DNA from: Rhodocollybia butyracea | Lineage: Eukaryota; Basidiomycota; Agaricomycetes; Agaricales; Omphalotaceae | DNA: 64,000 nt | NCBI GenBank assembly: GCA_015501585.1 | Contig: JADNRY010000180.1 | Location: 1 to 64,000, forward strand | Direction of reading: 5' to 3' | Part shown: positions 35,282 to 47,300 of the stretch, piece by piece | Position numbering within the stretch: the first letter of the stretch is position 1 | Layout of the letters: every line of letters begins with the position of its first letter | Notes under the pieces: model-generated | What the model was told of the DNA's origin: nothing | The model's input: the letters and a program-made list of their open reading frames with translations, nothing else | Database searches by the model: none | Translations under genes and position numbers: made by a program

Positions 35282-36937
35282 ATGGCACAGAGATCAAGCT
35301 CAAATTTATCCACCGTGGAAGCTTCAGTTTCTCAGAACTATCGGATGAAGCGAAAGCGAAACTTCGCACGGAGTTTGGGCCATCTGTGATTATACCAGGA
35401 CTAACAGAGATCAACAATATTCTGGCCCTCGCAGATAAAGAGGAGGACTATGATGCTGAGATAAAACAACTCCAGTACCAGATCAGGCTTGTCCAGAGGA
35501 AGAAGCAGCAACTGAGGGACCAGAAGGCAGCGTTACGTTCTCAATTATCTCCCATACGGAAGTTGCCAACCGAAACATTGTCCCATATCTTTGGCTATGT
35601 GTGCGGCGAAAATCTGCTCCTAACGAGTGCCACAATCGGTTCACCACTTCACTCCAAACCCAAGATCTCCCGGCAATGGCAATCAGTTCCGTATGCTGCC
35701 GTTGGCGCGAACTTGCGCTGTCGTCGCCCAGTTGCTGGTCCAACCTAACAATCGAGATATTTGGGTTTTTCTGAAACGCAACGGGTTTCGTCTCTACTCT
35801 CGCCCTGTATTTGAAGAGATCGGGAGATTGTCCCCTTAAGGGTTGAGGTTGGCTATCGGGCTTGAGAGATGGATCGAGATCCCTGGTTTGGCCCAACTAA
35901 TACAGCATGCCCAGCGTTGGAAAGAATTCAAATATCGAGGACTTCACCCATTGAGTCAGTACTACAGTAAAATTCTCTGCTTAGATTTGTCTTCGCTCGA
36001 ATATCTACACCTGGAAAAGCCTGCCGGGTATGGCCTGTCCAACGAGCTTGACCCCTTCAGGCTTACCTTGAATCTCACTGCACTCGAAACTAGACATAAA
36101 CTACCTATTTCCACGCTTCCCTACCATCAGCTGAAACATCTCATGTTTTGGATCCACTCACTAAACAAATTTCAGGAAGCTCTCCACAAATGCTCTTCTC
36201 TGGAATCTCTGGTGCTCACCTCCAGTGAGGGACACCCAAAACTCACGGATTCAAAGTCAGAGGATACATCGTGCAACATTAATTCATTTTCCATCAAGGA
36301 AAACCCTGGGAAACCTCTAATAGACATGATATTCTCCTCCTGCACTTTTCCTTCCTTAAACGAGCTTCAGATAGAACGAATGCGCGAGTACAATCTCACC
36401 TACCAGTGGCCCAGCGGTGCTTTCATCTCACTGATATCGAGATCATCCTGTGTGATCACTACATTCAGCATCCGTGGCATATCCATCTCTGCCTCAGACC
36501 TCATCGCAGCTCTTCATGTCATGCCATCCCTGCTAAGTCTAGAAGTAGAGGACGGGGAATGGCATTACAATTGCCCAGTAAACCAGCACCAGAGTCCAAT
36601 AAACTCTGTTTTCATTACAAGGCTAGCTCACCGCGCCCAGTCTTCCGCTATCCTTGTTCCAAAACTCCACAGCCTTCATCTACTCTCTTATAGGATGACA
36701 TCCGATGCCGACTGTGGTTTCGACCTCTCCTTCATTGACATGGTGGAGTCCCGTTGGTTCAGGCCTGGATCCGACTTGTTCGCGGCAATGTCAACAGTAG
36801 GCAGAGGTTGTATTCGGTCCGTCGAGATGAAGTTCGCCCGACGCAACATCGATCCGGTAATTTACAAGCCGTTGCGAGTTTTGGATGAAGAGGGTCTGAG
36901 AGTGGTAGTTTCTGGAATGGATACAGTAGTTATATGA
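35282..36937 (+). pseudogene. F-box protein copy A
   Basis: The family protein has a coiled coil (about residues 25-90), an F-box-like segment (LSPIRKLPTETLSHIFGYVC) and a leucine-rich C-terminal half. F-box proteins recruit substrates to SCF ubiquitin ligases through Skp1. Here two extra bases near 35325 break the frame after MAQRSSSNLST, and a second shift near 35663 leads to a TGA before the C-terminal half. The last 364 residues (from 35843) are intact (GLAQLIQHAQRWKEFKYRGL ... VVVSGMDTVVI). At least 400 bp of 3' flank is shared with copies B and C. Confidence 0.8.
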
Positions 36938-37473
36938 GCTCCGGGTCCACCAGTCAGCACATAGTTACTTACTAGTGACAAAATTGCATTCGCTTTTGTA
37001 ACACGGCCAAAGGGTCTTCTATGAGACTATCTATTGATTCTATTTCATTCAATTCACCATGTGACTCTTCAGACTATGTACTGATGTAGTCGCGCCTCTA
37101 ACACGAGCTCGAGGGCAACAAAAACTATTGCCACTTGTTGGAGGCTCGCGATTAGGGTTTTGATGCCATGAATGCAGGGGTAAAACTCTAGGACAGCTTG
37201 TATTACAGCCATTCTCGGTAGCAGAAAATTAAAATATGAATGACAAAAAAAAGCAACGATACATCCGAACACCAATGTACATAACCCATATGTATCTGCG
37301 ATTAATGACTTCCTGAAAGCCGCACAAATCTCCATCGATCGATGTTATGCAACTAAGTCCGATGATACGCTAGAGCGGAGCCGAGTAGTATAAATGTGTT
37401 GTGAGCATCTTAAAATCTCTGTCTTCTACGCTTCGAAATCGCCCCTCAGTTTTCTTCTCAGCTCTGTTCCCAC
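36938..37473. other. Shared 3' flank and promoter region of the acyltransferase
   Basis: 36938-37330 is similar to 44329-44770 and 50322-50640 (motifs such as GAGGGCAACAAAAACTATTG and CAGCTTGTATTACAGCCA), so it is part of the duplicated F-box unit. The rest is likely promoter of the gene at 37474 (TATAAATG at 37390). Confidence 0.6.
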
Positions 37474-38909
37474 ATGCCAACGCCTAACTTTGTAGTCGTT
37501 CCGCTCAGCAGGTTAGATCACAACGGAGTGGAGAACATTGGGTTTACCTTTGGATATGTATTTGAGACAGTAGACGTCGCAGCTCTGCAGAAAGCAGCAC
37601 AGCACACTGCAGATAAATGGAGACTCTTAGCTGGTCGCATCGAGTGGGATGCTGTCAAGAAGAACTACCAGATTTGCGTTCCTGTCACCAAATCACTACC
37701 CGAGGACTATGATTCGATAAAATTCACTACCACCAGATTCCCCTCCTTCAGCCTGAACCTACCATCTCTGGACGAGGACTCAAGACAAGTCCTCGAGAGA
37801 CCTCCATTGAAATATTTTCGCGCGCATGATACTCCGTCCTCGTTGAGTACATACGCTGCAAAACGCCTTCCACTCATGGCAATCCATGTATCACTCATGC
37901 AAAACTGCACGTGTGTCGGGATATCCTTTCCCCATGGTGTGTTAGATGCGACGGGAATGGGCATGGCAATTCGTGGGGTGAATGCTGCACTCAACAATCT
38001 CGAATGGACACCTCCCATGCTCCATTCATCAAATATCAATGTTCTGGAGAACACATTATCGAATCTGAGAGAGGCTGATTCTATGGGGAGTGAGCTTCCT
38101 AGTGCGATCTCCAATCTCACTATGGCGATTGTTCCCGTAACAATCTTTAACCTCCTGTCTCTCTGTCTCTCTATTGCATTCGAGATGTTCTGGCACAAAT
38201 CGACGACTCGGGTAGTTTATCTTGGGCGTAGAACTGTCGAGAATATAATGGTCAGAATGATGAAGGAGTCAGAGGAGTCCGGAAAGCCTCTGGTCTCAAA
38301 GGGAGATATGCTTATTGCTTGGTTACTGAAAGTCTGTCAATCCACTTGTATTTCTATAAATGGTGCTCACATCTTAAACAGGCTGCCTATCTTGAAGAAG
38401 GATGTAACACTCCCAACAAGATTTCTATTACCTCCCTTGTTTCAATGAGACCGATACTCGCCGAGATAAACCCCGAATTTGGGCAGTATCCTCATAATGC
38501 ATTTACAACGATGGCCCTCCCGTTCATTGATATTCGTTCTCTTCCCTTGATGTCTCTCTATGAACTCGCCTTGTGTCATCGCGAAAGCCTTAACGAGACA
38601 CGAAATATCGCCTACATCCAAGGAGTTACAAAGTGGTTGCACAAAATAGGCGCGGACATTGTGCCTCTGCGAAAAAGGCAGCTGGACAGCTGGTCTTTTA
38701 CAAACCAAGTAATCAGTGGAGTCGAGGAGCTTACCTTGGGCTCCAGTCAGCTGGGACTCTGGGGTTGGGGAACTCCAGCTACACCTGATCACCTTGCTAT
38801 AATCAACAAGTTCAGGGATGGTGGCTATCTCTGTGTACGTGCTTCGCGTTGGAGGGCAATAGAGAAAGCATTAGAGAGAATGGAGGGTGACTTGGACCCA
38901 TTTGTTTGA
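37474..38909 (+). CDS. BAHD-type acyltransferase
   Basis: Two exons (37474-38331 and 38382-38909, 50-bp intron with donor GTCTGT) give an intact 461-residue protein, the usual size for the family. The catalytic HxxxD motif is in SFPHGVLDATGMG (about residue 155). The second half has VSKGDMLIAWLLKAAY, typical of fungal transferase-family members. The position of the DFGWG motif is occupied by LGLWGWGTPA. BAHD enzymes transfer acyl groups from acyl-CoA to alcohols or amines of secondary metabolites; the substrate cannot be predicted. A hydrophobic stretch at about 215-235 (IVPVTIFNLLSLCLSIAFEM) is unusual and may be a membrane anchor. No other biosynthetic genes are adjacent. Confidence 0.8.
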
Positions 38910-39108
38910 ACTTTAGTATCGTCTTAAAGCCGCACTGTGCAGTTATTGAACTAAAAGCACTCTTACAAGGATTAATTATCTTGTAAAAATGAGTATATCA
39001 CGCTCCGGTGATCAAATGAGGGCCATGGGGGAAAGTTCAGTTGTCCCCTAGATGGGTACAGAGCTCGAGTGATGGATGATAGTGGTTAGCCTCAACGGAT
39101 GGTCATGT
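38910..39108. other. Short intergenic stretch
   Basis: Acyltransferase 3' flank running into the F-box copy B promoter. Nothing else seen. Confidence 0.35.
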
Positions 39109-39245
39109 TATCTATGAGATTAAGATAAGATCATCGGAAGCCCCTTGAACTCGAACCAACTGTATATGCCCCAAGCTTTCTAGTGAGAAGTATCCCGGGC
39201 TCTTCCGACGCATATAACACACTAATTACTGATCACGTACTTCAG
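39109..39245 (+). promoter_or_regulatory. GATA cluster and leader intron of F-box copy B
   Basis: TTATCTATGAGATTAAGATAAGATC at 39109-39132. A GTGAG donor at 39183 and a TTCAG acceptor before the ATG at 39246 follow. The promoter is kept although the gene body is split. Confidence 0.6.
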
Positions 39246-39388
39246 ATGGCACAGAGATCATGCTCAAATTACCAACTCCAGGACCATATTAAGTATGCTT
39301 TTCCAGACCCAGAAGCAGCAACTGGGGAACCAGAAGGGAAAGCTACGGGCTTTATTATCCCCAATACGGAAACTCCCAAACGAAATGT
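39246..39388 (+). pseudogene. F-box protein copy B, 5' half (displaced)
   Basis: ATGGCACAGAGATC matches the family start. It then jumps by deletion to the end of the coiled coil (CTTTTCCAGACCCAGAAGCAG) and the start of the F-box (coding for LPNEM). Homology stops inside the F-box near 39385 and resumes near 43005. Confidence 0.75.
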
Positions 39389-41537
39389 TGGTGCATACTT
39401 ATATGGGACACGAAAAAAACCAGATTCAAGAGCAGGTGCTTACTACCTATCCCTGTCCACCCAAAACATGGGTTCTGAGTTGTACGGTTTTGTGGGCATG
39501 TTTCATGGACCGAGTTCCCTTTGACAAGCTTAAAATAAAGCAGATCCCCCACATCATTTGGTCTCATTGAACCGCGGTATGTTACTGAGGACTCGGAGGG
39601 CATTCGGCCACATTCCGAAGATTTCCTGGATCGCTTTGGTTATGGCCGTCTCGACCTCTGGAACATGGTTGTCTCCCAGTATTTGTCCATGGAGGGTCAT
39701 GAATGTCACGGTAAGTGTATGCATGATAGGTTGCTGCATGCCAGTAGGTTGCTGCAATATGTAGTTTGAATATAGTAGTACAGTTATTCAGTGGAAAACA
39801 TGTACATGTACCATGAACACTAAGTTCGCTGCATCCCTAAATCTCTTCCACTTAATTTGTGCCCTCTCTGGCATGCTGCGTGGATGGATCCCAAGACAAC
39901 CAGTCGCGTCTTCGAACCGATTTGGGCCTGGCGTGTCTTTCCTAATGCCGATATAATATGTTTTTCTACTTTGGTGGGATATGGATATGGATTACACGTT
40001 CCATTCAGCCTTAGCCGAAAGCGGTCCCGCAAGGGAAACGGCCAGGCCCTACGCCAGCACAGGCAGCGAGCTCAACTCCCGCAGAGAAGGTGGATGTTGC
40101 CAGTTTTGGGCTCAAAGTAGGCTACCAAGGCATATGAGGCACACAAGGAAAACTAAATGTGGGAATAGGTACCCACCTAGTGCTGCCCACCCGAAACATG
40201 AATCAGCGCCCTCCAATTGATTTGAAATAGAACATCCCCATTCCGTTTACCTGTCTCACATACACCTTGGTAGAGCATTTGTTTTCCCTCGTTTTCAATG
40301 CTGCATAGATCACACTCACCTCATACTCCCAGTAAGCCTAGGTAGTAGCCTTTGACATGGGGGGGATGATGGCATAGGCTGTTGCTATGCGAATCCCTTA
40401 TTGTACAGTAGCGCAATAAAAGCGCTATATTTCAAACAAACTTTGAATTCAAGGACCTCTCGGGTACGTTTCCGGCACTAGAATCAATACACCACTCACG
40501 TCATTGCGCTGCCGCCTCCCGCCTCCCGCCGCTGGGACGTCTCAGTCATTGTCATGATTGTTGAGCTGGGGCACTGTTGTGTCTATCCTAGGTATCTAGC
40601 ATACAAACTATAGCTAATCCTTTCTGAGCCATTTGAGGCACTCAGAGTGCCTCCAAGGCATAAGAGCATGTTGAGAAAGAGTGTCATCGAAGTACAAGGA
40701 TGAGTTTGAGCTATCTGAAGAGCGCTTTGCACAAGCAAGCTACCTCAAAGTTATCAGAGTCTTAAATACCCAATGCCTTAAGGTACTGGCATGTACCTCT
40801 TACTGGAGTCTTCCTCGTTCTACTTTACCATCTCATCTTCCATGTGTAGCAATTTATAAGTCATGCATTGCTTTTAGATTGTAAGTATGTAGTATATAGC
40901 GGTCAGGGAGGGCTTCTACATAATTTATAGGGCTAGGTATTGCTTTGTGGTTGAGGAACGACGAGGAAAGGCTGAAGATTGAAGCGTGTGAACATACCGG
41001 AAACGTTTGCCGGTGCTTCCGCTCGTTGTTCCAAATGGTGAACAGAGGAAGAAAATAATTTCTGATTGAGTGCGGACCTCACGGAAGCTCATGGTGAGGT
41101 GCACTCGTCCTACTTTATGACAAAACTACATTCAAATACACTGGAAGTAGCTTGATATTTTCTTCCTTGTGAAATAGATGCATTATAACTCATGCTCATT
41201 ATACAAAACAGCGTACTCAAGAGGGAACACTGGATGCAGGTTCAAGTGATTTGCCATGATATATGTTGAACAAATGTGAAAATCTCACCAAGTGGGATTC
41301 ACATATTTTCTAATGCTTTCATTGAAAACATTGTAAAATCATGTTGAAACCAGCGCCGCGGCACAGTGCCCACCAGTGTGGCTTCCACCTGTAAGTCCTG
41401 TAAGTGTTTGCTACCTTGGTAATCGTATTCTGGTGCTTGGCTTGAAGACCCGGGCGCTCCGTCGCTCATTGGCAGAGAACATACAGAAAATATAGAGCTA
41501 GCAATAAGGGTGAGAAGAAGAGCAGAGCGCTCAGGCT

Positions 41538-41630
41538 TTTTTGAGACAGATGTTGCAAGGGATAGAAAGAGATAGAGGTTGCTGGACAATCTGTATCCCT
41601 TTCTATCCCTTGCAACATCTGTCTCAAAAA
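41538..41630. repeat. 93-bp inverted repeat (hairpin)
   Basis: TTTTTGAGACAGATGTTGCA... and its inverted copy ending TGCAACATCTGTCTCAAAAA pair perfectly over 32 bases, and nearly so over 38, with a loop of about 17 bases. Confidence 0.9.
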
Positions 41631-41636
41631 TGCGTT

Positions 41637-41680
41637 ATACCGGAATAAAAGCAACTTGTGGAATCCTTTTATTCCGGTAT
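41637..41680. repeat. 44-bp inverted repeat
   Basis: ATACCGGAATAAAAG at 41637-41651 pairs perfectly with CTTTTATTCCGGTAT at 41666-41680. It lies seven bases after the previous hairpin. Confidence 0.9.
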
Positions 41681-42995
41681 AAAGGCCATATAGGAGATAT
41701 GATTGATCCAAAGGACGGGATATTCCAGTGGGATATTCCAGTTGCTCATCAATACACCGGACTGTAGTCAACAACACTGTGTTCATGATCATTTCACGGG
41801 AACAGGTCATGATGTAGTTACTAGGCTATACAGTACTGTGAAACACAGCTGTAAAATCTATTGTATTATCACACCATAACTTCATTATCTCTCAGGCATG
41901 ATTTGGGCATACATACTAGGTCATAAGCCAACTTTGCTGCTTACTAGTACTACGAAAACCTGACCGTTCATCTCTACCTTACAGGATCTGGGTTAGCTGA
42001 GTGGGGGATAGATAAGGTTGAACGCTATGCGAGTCGGATTCTGCAATAGTAGCAGTTACTGATTCAAGCGATCAAATGCAGTCACGTCAAGTCAGTGTTG
42101 TTCGATCTCCGAGTCGCCGATAGAATGCTGAAGCAGACAGCCTTGCCTTCCAAAGTTTCTCCTATCGCAAGCGCCGGCGGTGCTAAGATCATTAATTTTT
42201 CTACGTTATAATAAGACTCATGAGTGTGAAACGGACATGTGGACCTTGTTTGGCCTCTATTAGTATCACCTCTATCGCATGCATGCGGCGCGGGGGTGTA
42301 TCATAATTTCACCGTTACATTGAGCCAGAAAGTCTACTACTTTTCCGAGTTAGTTATTTTTCTGTACATCAATGCAACTTGTCATTAGTATGCCCCTGTG
42401 CAAGACCAGTTTGTCTGGCACACTATGGGTATAATAGTATTGGGGTCCCTGGTTGACCTTGGGCACCTATTTAATATAGCATTCATTCATCGGTATGTAC
42501 ATTGACTGGAGGAGTAGACTGAACAGGAGGGAGATGATAGGAGGAACGGACAGCCCTCCTCCTCAGTGTCTTGCGGAGATCAAAGAACTGACTGTTTCCA
42601 GTCCGCCAACTTATGTTCTTCAAGAACAAACGAGTTTCATACAATTCAGTGCTGGTTGATCAATGATTTTTGACTGACGGAAACAGTCAACTGTCAAGCC
42701 AGTGTTTCAGCAATATTCAGCAACTGCCACGTCCATTGTAGTATTGTGCCTTCATGCTGCATGGTCAGTGGTACCTTGGTAGACGCATACTTGAGCTTAC
42801 CGGAGTAGCTGAGTCACGAGTGTAAAGTCCCGAAACTCGGACTGAGGCCAGCAGTTATCTAGCCCCGAGAAATAAGTAAAGGCCAGGTTTTGGTCGATCT
42901 CAGGAAGACTAAAGCCCCATTGATTCTTGGGTCTCAGCGACGGGCTAACGGATAGAAGTGAAATTCGAACTTTGAGTGCAGGATGCAATTGACAA

Positions 42996-44328
42996 GGTAC
43001 TACTTATCTTTGGCTATGTGTGCAACGAAAATCTACTCCTGAGCACTCATTCCATGCCCATCGATCTCTCCATGGCAACGGTAATCAGTTCTGTATGCTA
43101 CCGTTGGCGTGAACTTGCCCTGTCGTCTCCTTGTTTCTGGTCCAACCTAACAATCGGGATGTTTGGGACTCTCAGGCCCGAGGAAAAAACGGGCTTCACT
43201 TCTACTCTAGCCCTTTATTTGGTGAGATCGGGGGCTTGTCCGCTAAGGATTGAGTTGGACATCCGGGCTGCAAGACAGCCGGAGCCCGCTGGTTTGGCTC
43301 AAATAATGCGGCATGGCCACCGCTGGAAAGCATTCACATATCGGGGATTATACCCATTGAGTGTATACAATTTTCTTCTCAGATTTGTCTTCGCTTGAGA
43401 AATTATACCTCGAGGATCCCGGATGTGGTTTGTCTGGCGAGCTTGACCCCTTCAAGCACACTTTGAATCTCACAGCACTCAAGCCAAGTGGTAAACTGCA
43501 TACTTCCAAGCTTCCCTACCACCAGCTGAAACATCTCACTTTTCGGATCCGCTCACTAAAAGAATTTCAGGAAGCTCTCCACAAATGTCACTCTTCTCTG
43601 GAATCTCTGGTCCTCACCTCCGATTATGGACTACCAACATCTGCTGATTTAAAGTCAACGCATACATTATCCAACATCAGTTCACTTGTCATCAGGGACG
43701 ACTTTGCAATGGAAATGGTATTCTCCATCTGCACTTTTCCTTCCTTGAATGAGCTGCAGGTAGAAAAATTGCAGCTAGAGCGATTGCGCGACTATCCCCC
43801 CGGGGCTTCCCAGTGACCTCGCAGTGCTTTCATCTCACTAGATCATCCTGCATGATCACTACATTCATCATCCGTGACATATCTATCTCTACCTCTGACC
43901 TCATTACAGCTCTTCATGCCATGCCGTCCCTGCTAAGTCTAGAAGTAGAGGACGGAGAATGACATTACAATTACCCTGTAAATGAGCACCAGAGTCCAAT
44001 AAACTCTTTTTTCGTTACAAAACTAGCTCACCGCGCCCCCATCCTTGTTCCAAAACTCCACAGCCTTCGTCTACTCTCTTATAGAATGTCATCCGATGCT
44101 GACTGCACTTTCGACCTCTCTTTCATTGACATGGTGGAGTTCCGTTGGTTCAAGCCTGGATCCGACTTGTTCGTGGCAATGTCAACAATAGGCAGAGGTT
44201 GTATTCGGTCCGTCGAGTTAAAGTTCGCCCGGCGCAGGATCGATCCGGAAATTTACAAGCCTTTACGAGTTTTGGATGAGGAGGGTCTGAGAGTGGTAGT
44301 TTCTGGAGTGGATAGAGTAGGTATATGA
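42996..44328 (+). pseudogene. F-box protein copy B, 3' half
   Basis: It starts inside the F-box (IFGYVCNENLLLS) and keeps SSVCYRWRELALSSPCFWSN and the leucine-rich half. It is broken near 43380 (frame change after PLSVYN), by a TGA after GASQ (43816) and by a further stop near 43962. The C-terminus (FIDMVEFRWFKPGSDLFVAM ... VVVSGVDRVGI) is intact. Together with 39246-39388 it represents one former gene. Confidence 0.8.
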
Positions 44329-47300
44329 GTTCCGGGTCCACCGGTCACATAGTTACTTAAAAGTGACAGTAGTGCGTCTGCTGTTGCCACGAAAGGGCCA
44401 AAGCGTCTTCTATGAGACTACCCAGCGATTCTTTTTCATTCAATCTACTATGTACTTACGACTCTTCAAAGTATGTACTGATGTAGTCGCAGCCCCGGTC
44501 CGATGCAAAGACAGAGTCTGAAAACCACCTCTAACAGCTCGAGGGCAACAAAAACTATTGGCTTTTTGCAGGCTCTGGATTAGCGTTTCGATGCCTCGAG
44601 TGCGCAGGGGCAAAACTCTTGGACAGCTTGTATTACAGCCACTCTACATCACAAGCGAAAACATGAACTTGACATGAACGACCAAAAAAAAACGCAACAT
44701 GATCATCCATCACTACACCTAACACCAATGTAACCCATCTGTGACTAGTGACTTCCTGAAGGCCTACGTGCGTGCTTCATCGATTGCTGTTCCAGCGAAA
44801 ATGCCAACCCAGTCCAACTCGGATACGCCCATCGAGGCCCGCATAAGCGCACGCACAAACGTCGGGCGCCTAAACTGTTAACTGCCGCTTATGGTAGGTA
44901 GGTAGGTAGGTAGGTTTAACCGGCGCGGTCCCATTTAGAAACAGCCGGGTTCCACGCAACACATATCGCGCCTAGATATATGTGCCGTGGGCATCTAACC
45001 TCAACATTGCTGTGATGAGAGGCTGGTTCCTCCGGTCGCACAATGCCGCTGCTAGATACGAGACAGGTAGTTTGAGGCGCACACTTTGTTTTTTTGGATT
45101 AGTATCTCAAACTTTTACGGTTTCTTTGTCCTCCATGCAACACTTAGATTTCCTCGAATCCCGCATCCAGACTCGTTTCATCCTTAGGAGCCTTTGCCTA
45201 GTACCTACCAGACCAGATTACTTGAACAGAGCTCATTGTTATCCAGAGGCTCAATTTCTCGAAGCAATTTTCAGTCCAATATTATAGCTAATGCAACAGG
45301 GTCTTCTTCCTCAGTTGCAAGACGAAGGACTCCTGGACACTGTGTCGCCAATAGTCTGGATGATGTTCGGGGCAAATGGGAAGAGCACCCACATTGTCAC
45401 CATCTTTGTATGTTGAGCTTCTGGTAAGAGTTCTTGAGTGCGAGTCATTGTTAGGGTAAGGGAGGAGGGAAAAAGGAGGCGTAAAACTGTCAAGCGCTGT
45501 TAGCCGCCACAGGCCCCCTGAATTGACGGGGATCAAGGATCAGACCCGCCTCGTCGGCGGAGGTGTGTAGCATGCAATTTCGACCACTCTAGTTAAACTG
45601 TATCGACTTTCATGGAAAGGTAGTTTGGATCATTAATCATCGAGAAACATTGCACCAGTCAAAGTCCAGCATACGGTCTTTCCAGGTACACTTAATCCGA
45701 TGATGATTAGCCCAGCCTCTACATATCCTCACTCTGTTAGCGACCTCTGCAAGGATAACTAACATTTCCTTAATATTCATAGACAGGTTGTGGGCGGTGA
45801 ACGATTTATTATTGACCTTAGTATTGATAGAAAGTGAATGATAGGGGACGTTGGGTTGTAAGGCTAGCAATTACTGCCGAGGATGTTCCCAATGTTTGCT
45901 ATCCTTCCGAGAGTTCCATATCATTGCAGAAGGTAATGATTACAGCCAGCGATGGTTGTGCCATGTTGACACGAAGTGAAACGAAAGGGGCCAATCCAAT
46001 AACGTCGACTACGACTTCGACATTGTCTAAGCCGCGAAAAAAATATTGCCTAAGGTCACATATTGGCCTTTACAAGTCTATTTGTGCTCTAAGAAGTCCA
46101 CATTTCACCATGGTCGAGCCCTTTTTCTCTTTACTGAGGTTTAGGCGCTCGAGGGATGATGGTGGTATAGCGGGGACCTTAGGTATGCCGGTGTCTTTCT
46201 CTCGAACCGATTCTTTCTCCAGCCCTTGCTCGTTTTCCACGGAACACAAATAGGAAGGAGCATGTCTATAGGTCTGTCTGGTATATTAGCGCGTCACTGC
46301 TCTCGGTCGTCTGGTGAGTCTGTTACATTGCGGTGTTATTCTTTTTACTCAGGATTTTCGACAGCTTGAAACGATTGTAGTTTGAAGCCATAGGAAGAAC
46401 CATACACTCCATTTTGCTGGCCATTATTTCGTTCGCTCTCTACTATACCCAGAAGTGTACCAATCCTGTCTATCTTAATGCGTATTGCATTTGCTGGTCA
46501 ACAGATCAAGGAATCGTTCTATCAGTTCCGGTATTCTGGTTCCTTTTCCACTAAGGTCAACGGGGAAGAATCGGACTTGGGAGATCACAACAATTCCATG
46601 GAGATTCAACACATTCGTAGAATTTGACATACCCCACTCTGCGTCCACGTCCACATCGACAAACTCAACGCCGGGTCACATCCCCTCAACCTGCTCTGGC
46701 GTCGAGCCTTCTTTTGTTGGCTCAGAGATATATGTCTCTTTCATCAGCAACAGCATTTGATGTGTGATGAGTAACACTGTCGACACGGACGTACCCGTTT
46801 TACTACCCTCTTCGTTTCGTTTCAGAGCCAAACCACCGCTGACGTGAGTGCTTGAGCTTGAAGGCAATGGAAGCTTTTGGCTCGTTGGAGGTTCGCGATG
46901 AACGTTCTGATGCCATAACACATACTGACCTCCTTGAGACGGATGATGTCGATGCGGCTTCACACGCACGTCTAGCTTCTCTCTTTACATCCCTTGACTC
47001 GCGCATACTCCAACTTCAACCTCATCAACTACCCGAACTTCCCATTCCGTATACCACAACTGACAAAAATCGAGCGTTCCTATTTCCTCGTTTAATGGCT
47101 TTCTCTGCCGCTACGTGGAATACCTGTCAAAGAACGCGCCGATACAACAACGGTCTTCATTCGGTGAATGCGCTCACCCAATGAGGTGATTTTTTCGTTC
47201 TTTTTGGATGCTTGATGAATTCAACCACCTTTGGACTCGCATGTATTTTGAACCACGATTTCCGATTTGCTCTCTACACTCATACTTTAAACCCAATGGG

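Larger units (their letters stand above)
39389..42995. other. About 3.6-kb insertion splitting F-box copy B
   Basis: No recognisable protein domain. It contains two perfect hairpins (41538-41630, 41637-41680) and scattered short open frames, e.g. minus strand 39757-39554 (HTLTVTFMTLHGQILGDNHV), which I do not recognise. Homology to the F-box gene stops at CATACTTAT on the left and resumes after TACTACTTAT on the right; a TA or ACTTAT duplication is possible. No terminal inverted repeats were found. Confidence 0.5.

Noticed and set aside
37474..38909. Secondary-metabolite cluster around the acyltransferase
   Set aside because: No synthase, P450, oxidoreductase or transporter next to it; the neighbours are F-box relics.
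41299..41810. Minus-strand frames over the hairpins as genes
   Set aside because: They run through the inverted repeat and have no domain; the open frames are a by-product of the repeat.
46852..47184. 110-residue frame as a gene
   Set aside because: Coding-like composition and a possible upstream exon, but no family, no firm start and no conserved partner; left as unassigned.
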